Shown here one piece after another: positions 33,560-44,290 of a stretch of 64,000 nt of DNA (position 1 is the stretch's first letter; each line of letters opens with the position of its first letter). The stretch is taken from assembly GCA_029339505.1 (NCBI GenBank), contig JAQISU010000349.1:186001-250000 (forward strand), read 5' to 3'. The notes below the pieces were generated by a model, which did no database searches, was not told where the DNA came from, and saw only the letters and a program-made list of their open reading frames with translations. The translations under genes were made by a program, and so were the position numbers. The stretch is from Unio delphinus (Eukaryota > Mollusca > Bivalvia > Unionida > Unionidae).

Positions 33560-34600
33560 ATTTCTTTAATATTTAGTTTAATGTGTGATGAATATTGGTT
33601 CCAACATCCTAATACGTGTGGTTAGTGAAGTAATGACTTCCTCTAGTTATTTTACCCTTCCAGTTTGTATTCCACTGTGTTTGTAGTCGAGATTGTTTGT
33701 GTTTCTGTAGTTGCTGTATCTTTGTTTTTAGGTTTTGGGTTTAATATTTGTTTTTGTTTTAACTCTGTTGTTACGTTTGATTATTTCAGGTTTATTATTG
33801 TTATTTGATTCTATAGTTTTGAAGGGTGCATTCCCTTGAGTTTTAATTACCGGTACTTCCTGTTTGGCCTGTGTATAGGTTAAGTATTTGGTATTCATTA
33901 GTTTGATGATTTTGTTTTCCCTAATTCTGGCCGAACCGTCTGATGATTGGGCTAGGTGGGGTTTCCTGCAGTTGGTGGATTTATGTGTTTGTCTGTTGCA
34001 CTTCCCCTTGTGTTCCCCTCCGCATTGTTAACATTTAGTATTATTGGTACTATATGGCTCTAATCTAAATCGGGTTCCTGTGGCTCCTAGTTTGATGAGT
34101 GTAGGTAAGGGAGTTGCCGTTTCTAATAGTGTTATAGTAGTTTCCTTTTAATGGTAGTTCTTTAGGTTATATATTTTATCAATAGGGGAGCCTCCCTCTT
34201 TAAGTCTTTTTGGTTAGGGAATTCATGTCCAATTTGTTCCGTTTCCCTATAAGTTTAAGTACGGCTTTGAATTTGATGGGTTGGGGCGGTAGGGTGGTGG
34301 TGGCGGTTTTGTTAGTCATCGGTTTAGTTCCCGGGTGTTCTGGTCTATTGTTGTTCTTTGTTTCAGGTTGATGTTTTAGTTTGTTTGTGTCTTTCGACTT
34401 TTACTGGTATATGTCCTATATATTCCACTTGGGCCGTATTACCCTAAAAGGGCCAGAATGTATACTCATTACGGCCCCAGTTAAGATGGTTTTGGAGAAG
34501 TTAATGAAATAAGTCAATTTGCTTTTAATATATAATGTGAGTTCTAGTATATGGTATTGGTTAGGTGTTTTGTTTGTTTTATTTGGTTGATATTTTGAGG
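33560..34600 (-). pseudogene. I-like LINE ORF1 (zinc-knuckle, nucleic-acid chaperone)
   Basis: The minus strand contains QCGGEHKGKCNRQTHKSTNC and NCRKPHLAQSSD, two consecutive Cys-His knuckles of the Jockey/I ORF1 type. Next comes SARIRENKIIKLMNTKYLTY and QAKQEVP, the usual block after the knuckles. A first-Cys codon context is interrupted by TAA. The product would coat LINE RNA. Confidence 0.75.
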
Positions 34601-35040
34601 GGTTGGTTGTATTTACAGTTTTTTGCTGTTGTGGTGGTGGTGGTGGGGGTACTGTCTTAGTTTGTTTTATCTGGTTTCCCTGAGTCTTGTTTATTGTAGC
34701 AGGCTCTGCATCTTTTGATGATTTCGTTAAACTTTAAGGTTTAATTTGCATAAGTTTAGTTTATTCCTTGCCTGCCTGGCATTCATGACTTGTTTGATGG
34801 GATTGTTTGACTCATTTTTGGTTTGTGTTTTAATGAATTTAATGATACTTAAAATTATAAATGTATTTGCTGGTTTTTATGGAAGGAAATAATTGCCGTT
34901 GTTATTTCACCTGATTGCAAAACGAACACAGGGTGTTTGAAACACAGTGTGTACGGATGTAATCCAGAAACAATCTAGTGTGGGACCTACATCCTGTTTA
35001 GTAAAATATCATGTTCAGCATTCGGGCTCCAGAAGATATC

Positions 35041-35122
35041 GGGACGCAGATGAATGACGATAAAACTGAGGCTATTCTGATCACAACACAAAGACTTTCC
35101 TATCCACATCCTTTACCTCACT
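35041..35122 (+). mobile_element. CR1/L2-like LINE, copy 3, left fragment
   Basis: CAGATGAATGACGATAAAACTG and the following bases match copy 2 from 23237. The fragment breaks at TTTACCTCA, where the RTE piece begins, and resumes at 36046. Confidence 0.9.
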
Positions 35123-36045
35123 GAACCATTCAAGGTGGAAACCGGAATGAAGCAAGGATGCATTCTCTCTCCAATCCTCTTCTCACTGGCCATTGACTGG
35201 ATCATGCGCCGCACCACAGAGAGCAAGAGGCATGGAATACAGTGGACGTTGACCTCAATGCTGGATTACCTGGACTATGCCGAAGACATCGGGTTGCTAG
35301 CACGCAGACACCAGGATATTCAACAGAAGACACAACGGTTGGCACAGACAGCAAATACCATAGGTCTTCGAGTCAACATAGGGAAGACAAAGGTCTTGAG
35401 GAAGAATACTAGAGTGGGCAACCCAATCACCATCAACGACCAGCCCCTGCAAGAACTAGATGATTTCAATTACCTGGGCAGTAAGGTCACCACGGATGGA
35501 GATAGCACAAGGGAAGTCGTCACAAGAATCAGCAAGGCCAACCAGACCTTCGCAATGCTGAAGCCCATATGGAGGACAAGAAATCTCAGCGTCCACACGA
35601 AGATCCGTATTTTCAAGAGCAACGTGTTGAGCGTCCTTTTGTACGGTTCAGAGTGTTGGAAGTCCACTGCGAACATAGAACACAAGCTCGAAGTGTTTCA
35701 AATCAAATGCCTGCGACGCATCATGAGGATCTTCTGGCCAAACACGATCTCAAACGAGGAACTTCGGCACGGAGCGGGTGCAAGCACCATCTCTGAGATC
35801 ATTTCAACTCGGCGATGGAGATGGCTCGGCCATGTCTTCAGAATGCCCCCTGACTCACTACCAAAAGTGGCACTGAGATAGACCCCACAGGGGAAAAGGA
35901 ACCCTGGCAGACCCAAAGAGACCTGGCGACGAACAGTGGAAAGAGACCTTAAGACCAGAGGCGTCACCTTTCAGACCGCCCCTGTAATAGCTCCCGTGCT
36001 GTTGCCTCAAGTACCAGACGGCGCAGAGAGGATTGATTGATTGAT
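35123..36045 (+). mobile_element. RTE-like LINE, 5'-truncated, nested in CR1/L2 copy 3
   Basis: The insert begins in the RT palm and ends with a run of GATT repeats (36032-36051), a tail type known for RTE-like LINEs. TTTACCTCA flanks both sides (35114-35122 and 36057-36065), giving a 9-bp target duplication. The CR1/L2 sequence is continuous once the insert is ignored. 5' truncation, a repeat tail and a target duplication together show target-primed insertion. Confidence 0.85.
35135..35998 (+). pseudogene. RTE-like reverse transcriptase, C-terminal half
   Basis: The 248-codon frame opens with TGMKQGCILSPILFSLAIDW, the RT B block. The active-site block reads LDYAEDIGLLA at about 35268-35300, where YADD would be expected, so the second catalytic Asp position has become Glu-Asp (YAED). 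Then follow QELDDFNYLGSKVTTDGDS, KIRIFKSNVLSVLLYGSECW, KCLRRIMRIFWPNTISNEEL and RRWRWLGHVFRMP. A TAG near 35879 interrupts it, but the frame continues TPQGKRNPGRPKETWRRTVE, the usual C-terminal motif. The M at the listed start is not a genuine start, because the 5' part is missing. Confidence 0.85.
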
Positions 36046-36350
36046 TGATTTGATTATTTACCTCAGACGATACATATCAGCAACACCAACATTAAATTCT
36101 CAGTCAGTACGAAATTTAGGTGTTACTCATGACAGTACTCTCACATTCCACCAACATGTCATGAACATATGCAAGGCTGCATATCTTGAGATGAGACGCA
36201 TCAGTTCCATTCGTAAATATTTTTCAGTTGATGCCACTAAAACACATGTGTGTTCATAAGTACTTTCAAAACTGGAGTTACACTAGGTAACTCAATTCTG
36301 TCTGGTTCGTCACAATATTTACTCCAGAAACTTCAAAAAGTTCAAAACAC
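36046..36350 (+). mobile_element. CR1/L2-like LINE, copy 3, right fragment
   Basis: This resumes ACCTCAGACGATACATATCAGC and aligns with copy 2 (23307-23585) through VRNLGVTHDSTLTFHQHVMN and SIRKYFSVDATKTHVCS. It ends at TTCAAAAAGTTCAAAACACA, where the L1/Tx1-like LINE begins, so the CR1/L2 copy is cut again there. Confidence 0.88.
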
Positions 36351-38590
36351 ATTTGTTTTTGAAATGAAAAATCACTTATTAAACTCAAAAAAACAACACA
36401 AGAATATAAACGAAAAGTGATATTTTATCAAATGTAAAAGACTAATATAAACTACTATAAAGATCCAAAAATATACCGAAAGAAAACATAAATAACTACC
36501 TAGACAACATCGATCTTCGCACCATTTCAAAAAGTGATAAAGATATGTGTGAACAGCCTATCTCAAAAGACGAGACAGAAAGAGCTATAGAAACACAAAA
36601 CAAGAACAAAGTACCAAGACTAGACATGCCAACCGCAGAATTTTACCAATATTTTAAAGATGTGATTAGTCCATTGCTTCAAAATCTTTACAATGCGATT
36701 TTTGAAAACAAAGAAATGACCCATTCAATGAAAACTGGACTTATTAACCTTACCTATAAAAACAAAGGCGATATTTTGAGCCTAAACAACTGGCGCCCAA
36801 TGTCCCTCCTAAATATAGATTACAAGATTCTTAGTACCATATTAGCAAACAGGCTAAAAAAACACTCTTAGAGACATAATACTAAGCAACCAGTCCTGTG
36901 GTGAGGAAGGGAGGCAAATATCAAACATTATACTATCAATAAAAACAATCTTTGAATATATGAATAAAAGTGGAAAACATGGCGTCTTAATTCTCTTTGA
37001 TCACGAGAAAGCGTTCGATAAGATAAAGATACATTTTATACTTGCTCCACTAAAGAAAAACGGCTTTGAGAAAAACTTTACAAGTTGGATACAAACTGTA
37101 TATAACAACATACAATCAAAAATACAAATTAATGGAACTCAAACCGAACCATTCAACATTACCAGATCAGTCAGACAAAGATGCTCCCTATCAATGGTGT
37201 TCTATATAACTGGAATCGAAGCACTAAACAGAACAATTCAAAATGATAATGATATAAAAGTAAAAAGAAACATTCCCAATTTCAGAAACCAAACATTTTA
37301 GTGAAGCCTCCCTCGGGTTCAGATATCAATCATGATAAAACAGAGATGCTACTAATAGGGAATTGGAACAAAATTAACACCCAACTACCGACATAAAAAA
37401 ATTAAAGACCTTATTAAAGTCCTTGGAATATACCTAGGCAAAAACAATAAAATGATAAAGGTGAATCAAATAATGCATTAAAAAAACCCATAAAACAATC
37501 TGCAATGTCATAAACTTCACCCTCCTACAAAGAATACAAATAGACAAAACTTACCTTTTTAACTCAATATGGCACGAATTTAACATAATCGACTTTGAAC
37601 TTTATTACATAAAAAAGATAGAATCTGCAATTTATACCTTCATATGGAACAAGATATGCAAAATCTCTCGCTTCACATTACACAAGGAAAAAGACAGAGG
37701 AGGGATGTACATCACAAATCTAAAACTGAAAGAAACAGCTAACTGCCTTGACAAATTCAATATCCGCCAAAACACCCATGGCAACATATATGCACTTATT
37801 GGTTCGGATTTTTAGTGCCGCATAAAAAAAGAATTTATACAATAATAATAACATAACAAAACTAATAGCACCACCTATAATTGCCTGTAGACAAACCCAA
37901 GTCCTAAAAGAATACAGAACACAGAACAGAATATGGAATACTAAATACTCAACTGAAATGTATAACTTAATAATACATCCCAAACTATCATCCAATAAAA
38001 TAAAGATAAATAACCCGCACTTTAACTGGAACACAATATGGAAAAATTGGACAAAACTAAAAAAAACCCAAAGAAAAAACCCAAATTTGTGAGTATCTTC
38101 ATGACTCCTGGTGGACTCTGGAAATGGCCTTTCAAGGAAACGTCATGAAAAAACCTTCCCACGTGCCCCTTATGTAAAAAAGAAAAACAACTATTGACAA
38201 TAAAAACAATTTGATATTAACATGCGAGGTACTATATGACAAAAAGAAAAGAAATTTTAAAAATTAAATAAGGAGAACAACATATATCTTTGACCACAAT
38301 ATGCTACTATACACACAAAAGATAAACAATCAAAAAACTATGCCAGGAAATAATTAAATATATACTATTTGTGATTGGAAAAAGAAAACATCCGATATGG
38401 ATACCAGAGAAATAATAATAAACAAAATGCTAGGAAACTTATATAATCGTCTCCTCCTTTTGCCGTGTCAAATAAACAGACTTAAAACCATTTTATTACA
38501 AAATCAGAAATTTATAGATATACAATTGTTCACACATGGTCAGAACCAGATATATAACAAACAGACATATCAAACAAAGAACCGGACTGA
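36351..38590 (+). mobile_element. L1/Tx1-like LINE, ORF2 RT to C terminus, plus strand
   Basis: The RT N-terminal blocks occur at 36545-36871: LPTAEFYQYF-like, MKTGLINLTYKNKGDI and LNNWRPMSLLNIDYKILSTI. At 36960-37301 are LILFDHEKAFDKIK, SWIQTVYNNIQSKIQINGTQ and RSVRQRCSLSMVFYITGIEA. The Tyr/Phe-Ala-Asp-Asp segment expected next is not present; KTEMLLIGNWNK follows at about 37337. C-terminal pieces include FIWNKICKISRFTLHKEKDR and GGMYITNLKLKETANC (37640-37750), and a CPLCKKEK followed by TCEVLYDKKK, which fits the L1-type terminal CCHC (38166-38250). The family is the same as the element at 8389-14554. It is dead. Confidence 0.8.
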
Positions 38591-38599
38591 AACAAAACA

Positions 38600-38985
38600 G
38601 ACTCACATTCAGGTACCCATGTAGGGTAAGATACGGTAGAAAGAGAGACACTTAAGTTAGCCCGACACCAAAGAAAGTTGAAAAGGCACCCCCCCCCCAA
38701 AAAAAAAAAAAAAACACTAGCAAAAGACAAACAGAACTTTAAATCAACACAGGAACTGGAGATTAAAAATCAGCAGAATCAACTAAAAATAAACAGTATA
38801 ATAATCGAATTGAGCCTAAAAGCAAAAAAAAAAAAAACCAACCCCAAACACTAGTAAAATAAAAATTAATTTATAAAGTGAAGAGCCGAAATGGCAAGAA
38901 TAAAAGGCACCAGTATCAACAGAAAAAGAAAAAAAAAATATACAAAAAGAACAACAAAAACCAATTCTAAAGCCAAACCGGCTAG
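38600..38985 (+). other. A-rich 3' flank of the LINE
   Basis: The region is A-rich with poly-A runs at 38698-38714 and 38827-38838, possibly the 3' UTR or the tail of the L1/Tx1-like LINE. A 60-codon basic frame at 38891-39073 overlaps the start of repeat A; I do not call it a gene. Confidence 0.5.
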
Positions 38986-41742
38986 CCCATGTAGCACCAG
39001 TCTGGTAAAGAAAATAAGATACTACAATTTACTTGTCTTGAAAACCCCCAAACACACCAACAAACAATTGTAAAAAAATTCCACTTTTCAAATGAGCTGG
39101 TAACAACAACAACAACAACAACAACACAAAGACAGTAAATAAGTATGAACTAAACTAAAAACCTCAAAAATATAGCCGAAAAACACATACCGGAGCGGTG
39201 AAATGTCTAACTTAAAAAACACCAGTAACAACAGAAAAAAAATATAGTTTAAAAACAAACAAAGGCTGGCTCATTTAACGCGGGCCAGAAAACATACAAT
39301 ACTATATGTTATTCTACACTTGAAGTCCTTTACCTTGAAAGAAACCACGTGACGCAGCCGGATTGTTGACCGACACGCGACACACTTCTCGACGCGAGCA
39401 AAATACCTTACCATATTCACCCATACAACGGCAGCCCAAACAAAGGAAAAGGTCAACAAAATAACCTAAAACAGGGGACCAACAGTCGGAAGCATACGAC
39501 AATTTCCCACGACTAGAAAATCAATAATTCCATTACCACATTTATAAATAGAATGTACAGTCACTATAACTCTCTAATTATAGGACAAAAGAGGAAAATA
39601 TTTAATTCTCCTTTGATAAAAAACAAAACAAAACAACAAAATTACAACTCCTTTCCTGAGAAATAATTAAATGTACAGGGTTATCAAAGCCCTCTACATA
39701 TCAAATTTTAAAGACAGCCTTTTTTTTACAAAATTAATTCAAAGGCAACCTACACCTATTATATTTTCTTCTATCTTAGCAAATAGCTCTCCGATCCAAT
39801 GCGCTAAGGAGCAAAGACAAGGATCGGCAACAAGATCCTAAGGGCTAAGGTCCTTATAAACACAAAACTTAATGCCCCAACTACATCTGTAACACCCTAC
39901 CCCCCCCCCCCCCCCCCACGCAAACACACCATAACAATCATGCGTAACAAGAAACTCATCTAGTTTGAAAAACATACTATATCTTTTAGAATATTTTTTT
40001 TACAGAACTACACTTGGAAAATAAGGAAACAAATATTACAAATATTATTTCCTTGTGTCCAATACAAGAACACAAAATAAAAGACAACATAGCATATACA
40101 AATGGACAAACCTGACTCTGGCAAAGTCACATCGCGATACTTCAAAAGGGAAAAAAAGGAAAGGAAATCAGCCCTGGAATTTAAATAATTCTCAGGGAGG
40201 AGTGTACAATCCTTATTAAAAGATTAACTAAAAGGGAAACCATAACACACCAAAGCACCAAGGTGTAGGAGATACCCAAAACCGTCACTGGTAGAGGGTA
40301 GGGAGTACCATTCGGAAAATCTTTTTCGATAATACAACTAAGAATACTGATACAAACAGAGAATAACTCTGAAAAAATAATTTCTTTCCTAATCATAAAT
40401 GGGAAACAAAATATACAAAAACATAATATACATGGGTGGACAGGGAAACACTACACCAAAACAAACATTTTTGTACAACAAGGGTGTTACTCAAAACTCA
40501 AACCAGCGAACATGCTGGGGGGGAGTTGAAGGGTGTCAAGAAAAGGTAACTTTTAATTTTCAAAATAATTAATGTCACTAACATGATCTGTTGGATCTTA
40601 CAATTGAAGGTCAACATAAGGACAATGAAATTATTAGAATTGTTACAGTATCATAAATACAGTTTTAGACATACGGGCAACACTGCCGTATCATATTCAT
40701 CAAAATATAGGGATAAAATAACTCCAGTATTGCATAGTCCCGTTGTTGTTAAAGTGCTCATGCCTCAATAAGGAAAAGTTTATGTTTGTGACATTCATTG
40801 TTGTCCTGGCTATAAATCTTTTTAATCATCAAAATCATTAAAATGAATAATATTTAAAAAGTTTAGTTCATATATAAACAAGGTCTTACTAGCGCAAATA
40901 TGTTTGAAAAGAAAGTAGTCAAAATGCAAATTGTTGACCATAATAACTGTATAAATGGTAACATTCTAACATATATATGGATACATAGATATTAAATAGT
41001 CCAAATGATCCACAGAACGTCATCGAATACACCATTTCACTATAATTCCCGCAACAATAACTCGCAAACCCGCTTATAACGCGGTATCATGGTTGAACCT
41101 CAGTTTTTCAAACACCAGAAAATACTGAAAATATATTTAGCCGGGACTAAAATTGAAATTTGAAACATTGTCGTATCGCTCGCTCAGATGTCGAAAACGG
41201 TAGATATAATCTGGGAATTGTAACCAACACATGATATTATCAACTACTAATATGATTTATGTATTGTTACTTGTTCTTTCAAAATGACCTTCTTTGTACA
41301 CCGTAAATAATAATAATAAACGAATTGTGAACAATGAAAATGTAATGTACCCCTGCTGGAGGCATTACTTTAAATGAATAAAAGGGTAACGGAAAAACAT
41401 GGTCTAGTGCAAGAGAGATAATCTGAAAAGCTCAAACTTGTTTACGAGAAGGGAACTCGCCCATTCACACGTTGGTCTACAAATATTTAAGCAGACATGA
41501 TATGAATCTAGTTTTGTTTCGGCTGACTTTTTCCAGCCCATTGATTAGATAGATCACTCACAGTGTCATGATTGCTTACGGAATCGACGAACGAGTTTTA
41601 AATTATAAATAGTCAATATGTAATAACATTTTTTGTGTACGTGTCAACGTTGATCGGCATGATACACAATTTATTATGTTAATATAGGGACAAATATTGC
41701 ATAATATGACATCTGATTTTGAATCCATATTTCAATATATGA

Positions 41743-41750
<8 letters not shown>
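38986..41750. repeat. Dispersed repeat A, copy 2 (uninterrupted by hAT)
   Basis: This aligns in the same orientation with 1-1931 joined to 4488-5195. At 41091-41098 it carries GGTTGAAC, the single pre-integration form of the hAT target. A long C run lies at 39901-39918. The copies also differ in several short insertions. A short minus-strand frame at 39271-39502 (GYFVDLFLCLGCRCMGEYGK) is shared in part with copy 1 and may be ancient coding sequence; the function is unknown. Confidence 0.85.
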
Positions 41751-41777
<27 letters not shown>

Positions 41778-41860
41778 ATTAACAATGTATCATGTTAATA
41801 TAGGAAACAAGCAATTGCAATATAGGACCTCTGATTTTTGAATCTATTAATTATCTCCTA
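41742..41860. repeat. (AC)n and partial tandem repeat of the repeat A end
   Basis: An (AC)n run at about 41746-41776 is followed by CATGATTAACAATGTATCATG and TTAATATAGGAAACAAGCAATTG with ACCTCTGATTTTTGAATC, a second partial copy of the end of repeat A (41660-41730). Confidence 0.75.
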
Positions 41861-42309
41861 TATTTATAATAGTTGCTATAACTGAGACTTGACAATTTGA
41901 TTTATTGAATAATGGTGATATTGTGAAATGACCCGATACTAAATTCGTTCTAGGATTTCAAGTTGTGGTAAAACAGGGTTCTAAATTAATATTGACTAAA
42001 CTTAAAGTACTCTCTGTAAAATTAGAGGTATTCTGAAAACCACAGAGCAGAAGGGTCTCCAATTTAAGCCACATAACATAATATGTGTGGGTAAGTATAA
42101 TAAAACCATATTTAGAATGTGTATGCCATATTTTGTAACAGTTATTCCGAATGACAATTCAGTATCTACGTTTTTACATTTGCTTGATGTGCATATGGTC
42201 GATATCATGATTACATTCAAAAACTTATAAAAACGCTTTAAATTCTGGAGATAATGGAACAGAATGACAGGTTAAACATACTGAGCACTGTGTTACAAAC
42301 TATTGAGGA

Positions 42310-42404
42310 ACACGAAAATTAAAGCAATGTTGTAGTTCTGAACCACAATCCCCATGGTGTACAATAAACAGTACTTGCCGCTTTTATTTAAACTGCTGTA
42401 TTCG

Positions 42405-42479
<75 letters not shown>

Positions 42480-42556
42480 TGGTCGCCAAAGAAAAGTTCA
42501 GGATTCGAAATTCGCTACATCATAATTACTGTTAAGAATTCTTTCATAGTTATTTT
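42310..42556. repeat. Dispersed repeat B, copy 2, with (AT)n
   Basis: CTGAACCACAATCCCCAT and TACTTGCCGCTTTTATTTAAAC precede a (TA)n run at 42410-42477, after which CCTGGTCGCCAAAG and ACTGTTAAGAATTCTTT lead into the MITE. The same blocks occur around 28491-28640 and 43372-43640, in permuted order, suggesting repeat B has tandem structure around a microsatellite. Confidence 0.75.
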
Positions 42557-42896
42557 TGTTACGTCTATTTCATTTAAATTATTTATTTATAATTGTTAAA
42601 TTAAAATTTTTCATTTAAAATTCATTAATTGGGAGATATCTATTCTGGAAAATTCAGGCTGACCTAGACTTTATTTGTAAACAACAGTGTTGACCTCATT
42701 TCTGACCCTGCTTCAGAGAGTGTCAACATCCTTATAGAACGATTGGCTAAATACAAGGACATCTTTTGATTTTTTAGTGCTTGGGGGTGGGAGGTGGATG
42801 ATTTTCTTCTGGGTCATACCATGTGTATGTGTTTTTATGATTGTACGTTCATTCTATGACCTTCGAGAATCACATGACCCCTTTTGTTTACGAGGG

Positions 42897-42942
<46 letters not shown>

Positions 42943-43371
42943 GTGTTTTGGAAGTTAAAGGTAGTAGAATCTCTGGGCTTTAAATTAATAGTTGAGTTTT
43001 TAGTTATATTGGAAATTGTGTAAATTTGTTGTAGCAAGAGGAATTATTTTATTTATCTGGAAAAGAATATGTGCTCATAGATTTTTATTTAGATTATTAT
43101 AAAAACAAGAAGTGACTAAATCACATGACATCGTCGACCATATTGGATTACATCGTCAAGATTCGAACCTGGAACTATTTGGACATTTAGTTATGAGGAC
43201 TCTTGCAATTACATTATTGGAATATTTTTGGACTTGATTCTCTAAAACTGTAAGTTTATTATCATCTTTTATGAAAATTTTTGTACTTAATAAATTTATT
43301 GCTAAATTTTAAAAGCTTGTTAGTTTTCACTCTTTCTGTGTTGCTGCTTATTTGAGCCTAAGCACGTAACA
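42557..43371 (-). mobile_element. MITE family C, copy 1 (TGTTACGT ends)
   Basis: The element is 815 bp with ends TGTTACGT and ACGTAACA. It is homologous, in the opposite orientation, to 50400-51187: shared blocks include TGTTGACCTCATTTCTGACC, ATCACATGACCCC and the end block AAGAGTGAAAA-AACAAG (as reverse complement). It contains no protein-coding frame. An internal (AT)n at 42900-42940 has expanded at a TATAAATTA site of the family. Its flanks join as repeat B at 28491-28580, which lacks it. Confidence 0.85.
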
Positions 43372-43640
43372 TTATGTTAAAACTTTCTTGTAGACCTGAA
43401 CCACTATCCGCATAATATTTACTAAAGAATACTTGCAGATTTTAGTCAAACTGTTTATATCTCGCTCAGCCAATTTATAACAATTGTTTCGTTTCTCCAT
43501 TTTTAATTTTGCGTGTAAAGGTTTTTTTTCTCAAAATTATTAAATATTAACGTCTGCCAAACATTAACTGGAGAGCAGCAACATCCATTTATTAACATTT
43601 CACTTTTTGTATTGGCACTTTTCTTTCCCAACACGCACAT
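43372..43640. repeat. Dispersed repeat B, copy 3
   Basis: TTATGTTAAAACTTTCTTGTAG and CAGCCAATTTATAA align with 28552-28780. The repeat is the right flank of the MITE insertion. Confidence 0.8.
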
Positions 43641-43747
43641 CCTATCTCTTAATTTTATTTCTTTAATTTTTTTAAAAGTTTTGTGTGGAAATTTTATTTT
43701 ACTACTCCCGCCAGCCAACAAAAATTAAAGTGTTTCTAACTCGCGTC

Positions 43748-43924
43748 ATGGCATTACTTATTATTTCTTTATTTTTATGCTTTTTGTGCTCAACCGGACC
43801 ATCGAAAGTTTTATTTTGTTTTCTTTTACAGTTTTATGCTGATGTTGACACGTTCTTGTATGACTTCATTATATATAAACAAATTGGTTCGAGTTCGAAC
43901 TCGTCGCATCAAATGTTTGGCTAA
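43748..43924 (+). CDS. Possible small secreted peptide, uncertain
   Basis: An internal ATG in the frame gives MALLIISLFLCFLCSTGPSK, which has a signal-peptide profile: short N terminus, hydrophobic core and small residues before a likely cut after CS. The remaining 38 residues have no family resemblance. The DNA is AT-rich, and hydrophobic frames arise easily from T-rich sequence, so chance is a serious alternative. A good splice acceptor-like sequence (TTTTCTTTTACAG at 43820-43832) lies inside. Confidence 0.2.
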   Translation: MALLIISLFLCFLCSTGPSKVLFCFLLQFYADVDTFLYDFIIYKQIGSSSNSSHQMFG

Positions 43925-44054
43925 AATTCTCTTCACAGTCCAAGCATTTACTGCATGCCATGCATTTTGGACCATAAATATCACAAGAATATTTCTCACT
44001 CAAGTCACTATCAATGTAAAAGTTTCCTTTAAAGGCAGAAGTCCATCCCAACAA
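43869..44054 (-). CDS. Possible cysteine-rich coding fragment, uncertain
   Basis: The minus-strand frame reads FKGNFYIDSDLSEKYSCDIY and then GPKCMACSKCLDCEENF, with five Cys in 17 residues (C-x6-C-x2-C-x2-C-x2-C). This is unlike the surrounding low-complexity frames, and the pattern could bind metal or form disulfides. No family is recognised, and the frame is only 61 codons. It overlaps the possible plus-strand peptide, so at most one is likely to be real. Confidence 0.3.
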   Translation of the reverse strand: MLGWTSAFKGNFYIDSDLSEKYSCDIYGPKCMACSKCLDCEENFSQTFDATSSNSNQFVYI

Positions 44055-44094
44055 TTATCAACTCGGTCCACTTATCGTTATGCTTTTTCAAGCC

Positions 44095-44290
44095 GTTTGA
44101 TTGAATGTATCGCTCATAGTGTCATGAATGCTTAAGTAATTAAGGTATCGCATAACAAGCGTTACGTTGTAAATAGTCAATATGTAACAATAGTCTTTGT
44201 ATACGTGTCATCGTTGATCGGCATTATACATGTTTTATCATTCTAATGTAGGAAACAACGATATAGGTCTTCGACCTCTGATTTTGAGAA
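44095..44290. repeat. Dispersed repeat A, third copy of the right end
   Basis: CATAGTGTCATGAATGCTTA, GTAAATAGTCAATATGTAA and CGTTGATCGGCAT with ACCTCTGATTTTGA match 4990-5160 and 41560-41720, ending in an AC/GT-rich stretch as in the other copies. Confidence 0.8.

Larger units (their letters stand above)
28855..34900 (-). mobile_element. I-clade-like LINE, near full length, antisense, inactive
   Basis: On the minus strand, from high to low coordinates, the order is: ORF1 with CCHC knuckles (about 34050-33900), an AP endonuclease (33500-33030), RT (about 32400-31280), a C-terminal RT extension (31120-30600), RNase H (30480-30080) and a terminal CYNC-H-C zinc knuckle (29885-29830). ORF1 plus EN-RT-RNase H with a final knuckle is the architecture of the I clade and its relatives. 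All parts contain stops. The 3' region below 29690 has two diverged direct repeats (CTTGTG-TG-GGGG-C and TTGAGCTT-TAGACTAC at about 28890-28950 and 28980-29040). Ends are approximate. Confidence 0.8.

Noticed and set aside
38891..39073. Basic 60-residue frame starting MARIKGTSINRK, like a histone H3 N terminus
   Set aside because: Only the first few residues are similar; there is no histone fold sequence, and the frame runs into repeat A, which is non-coding in copy 1.
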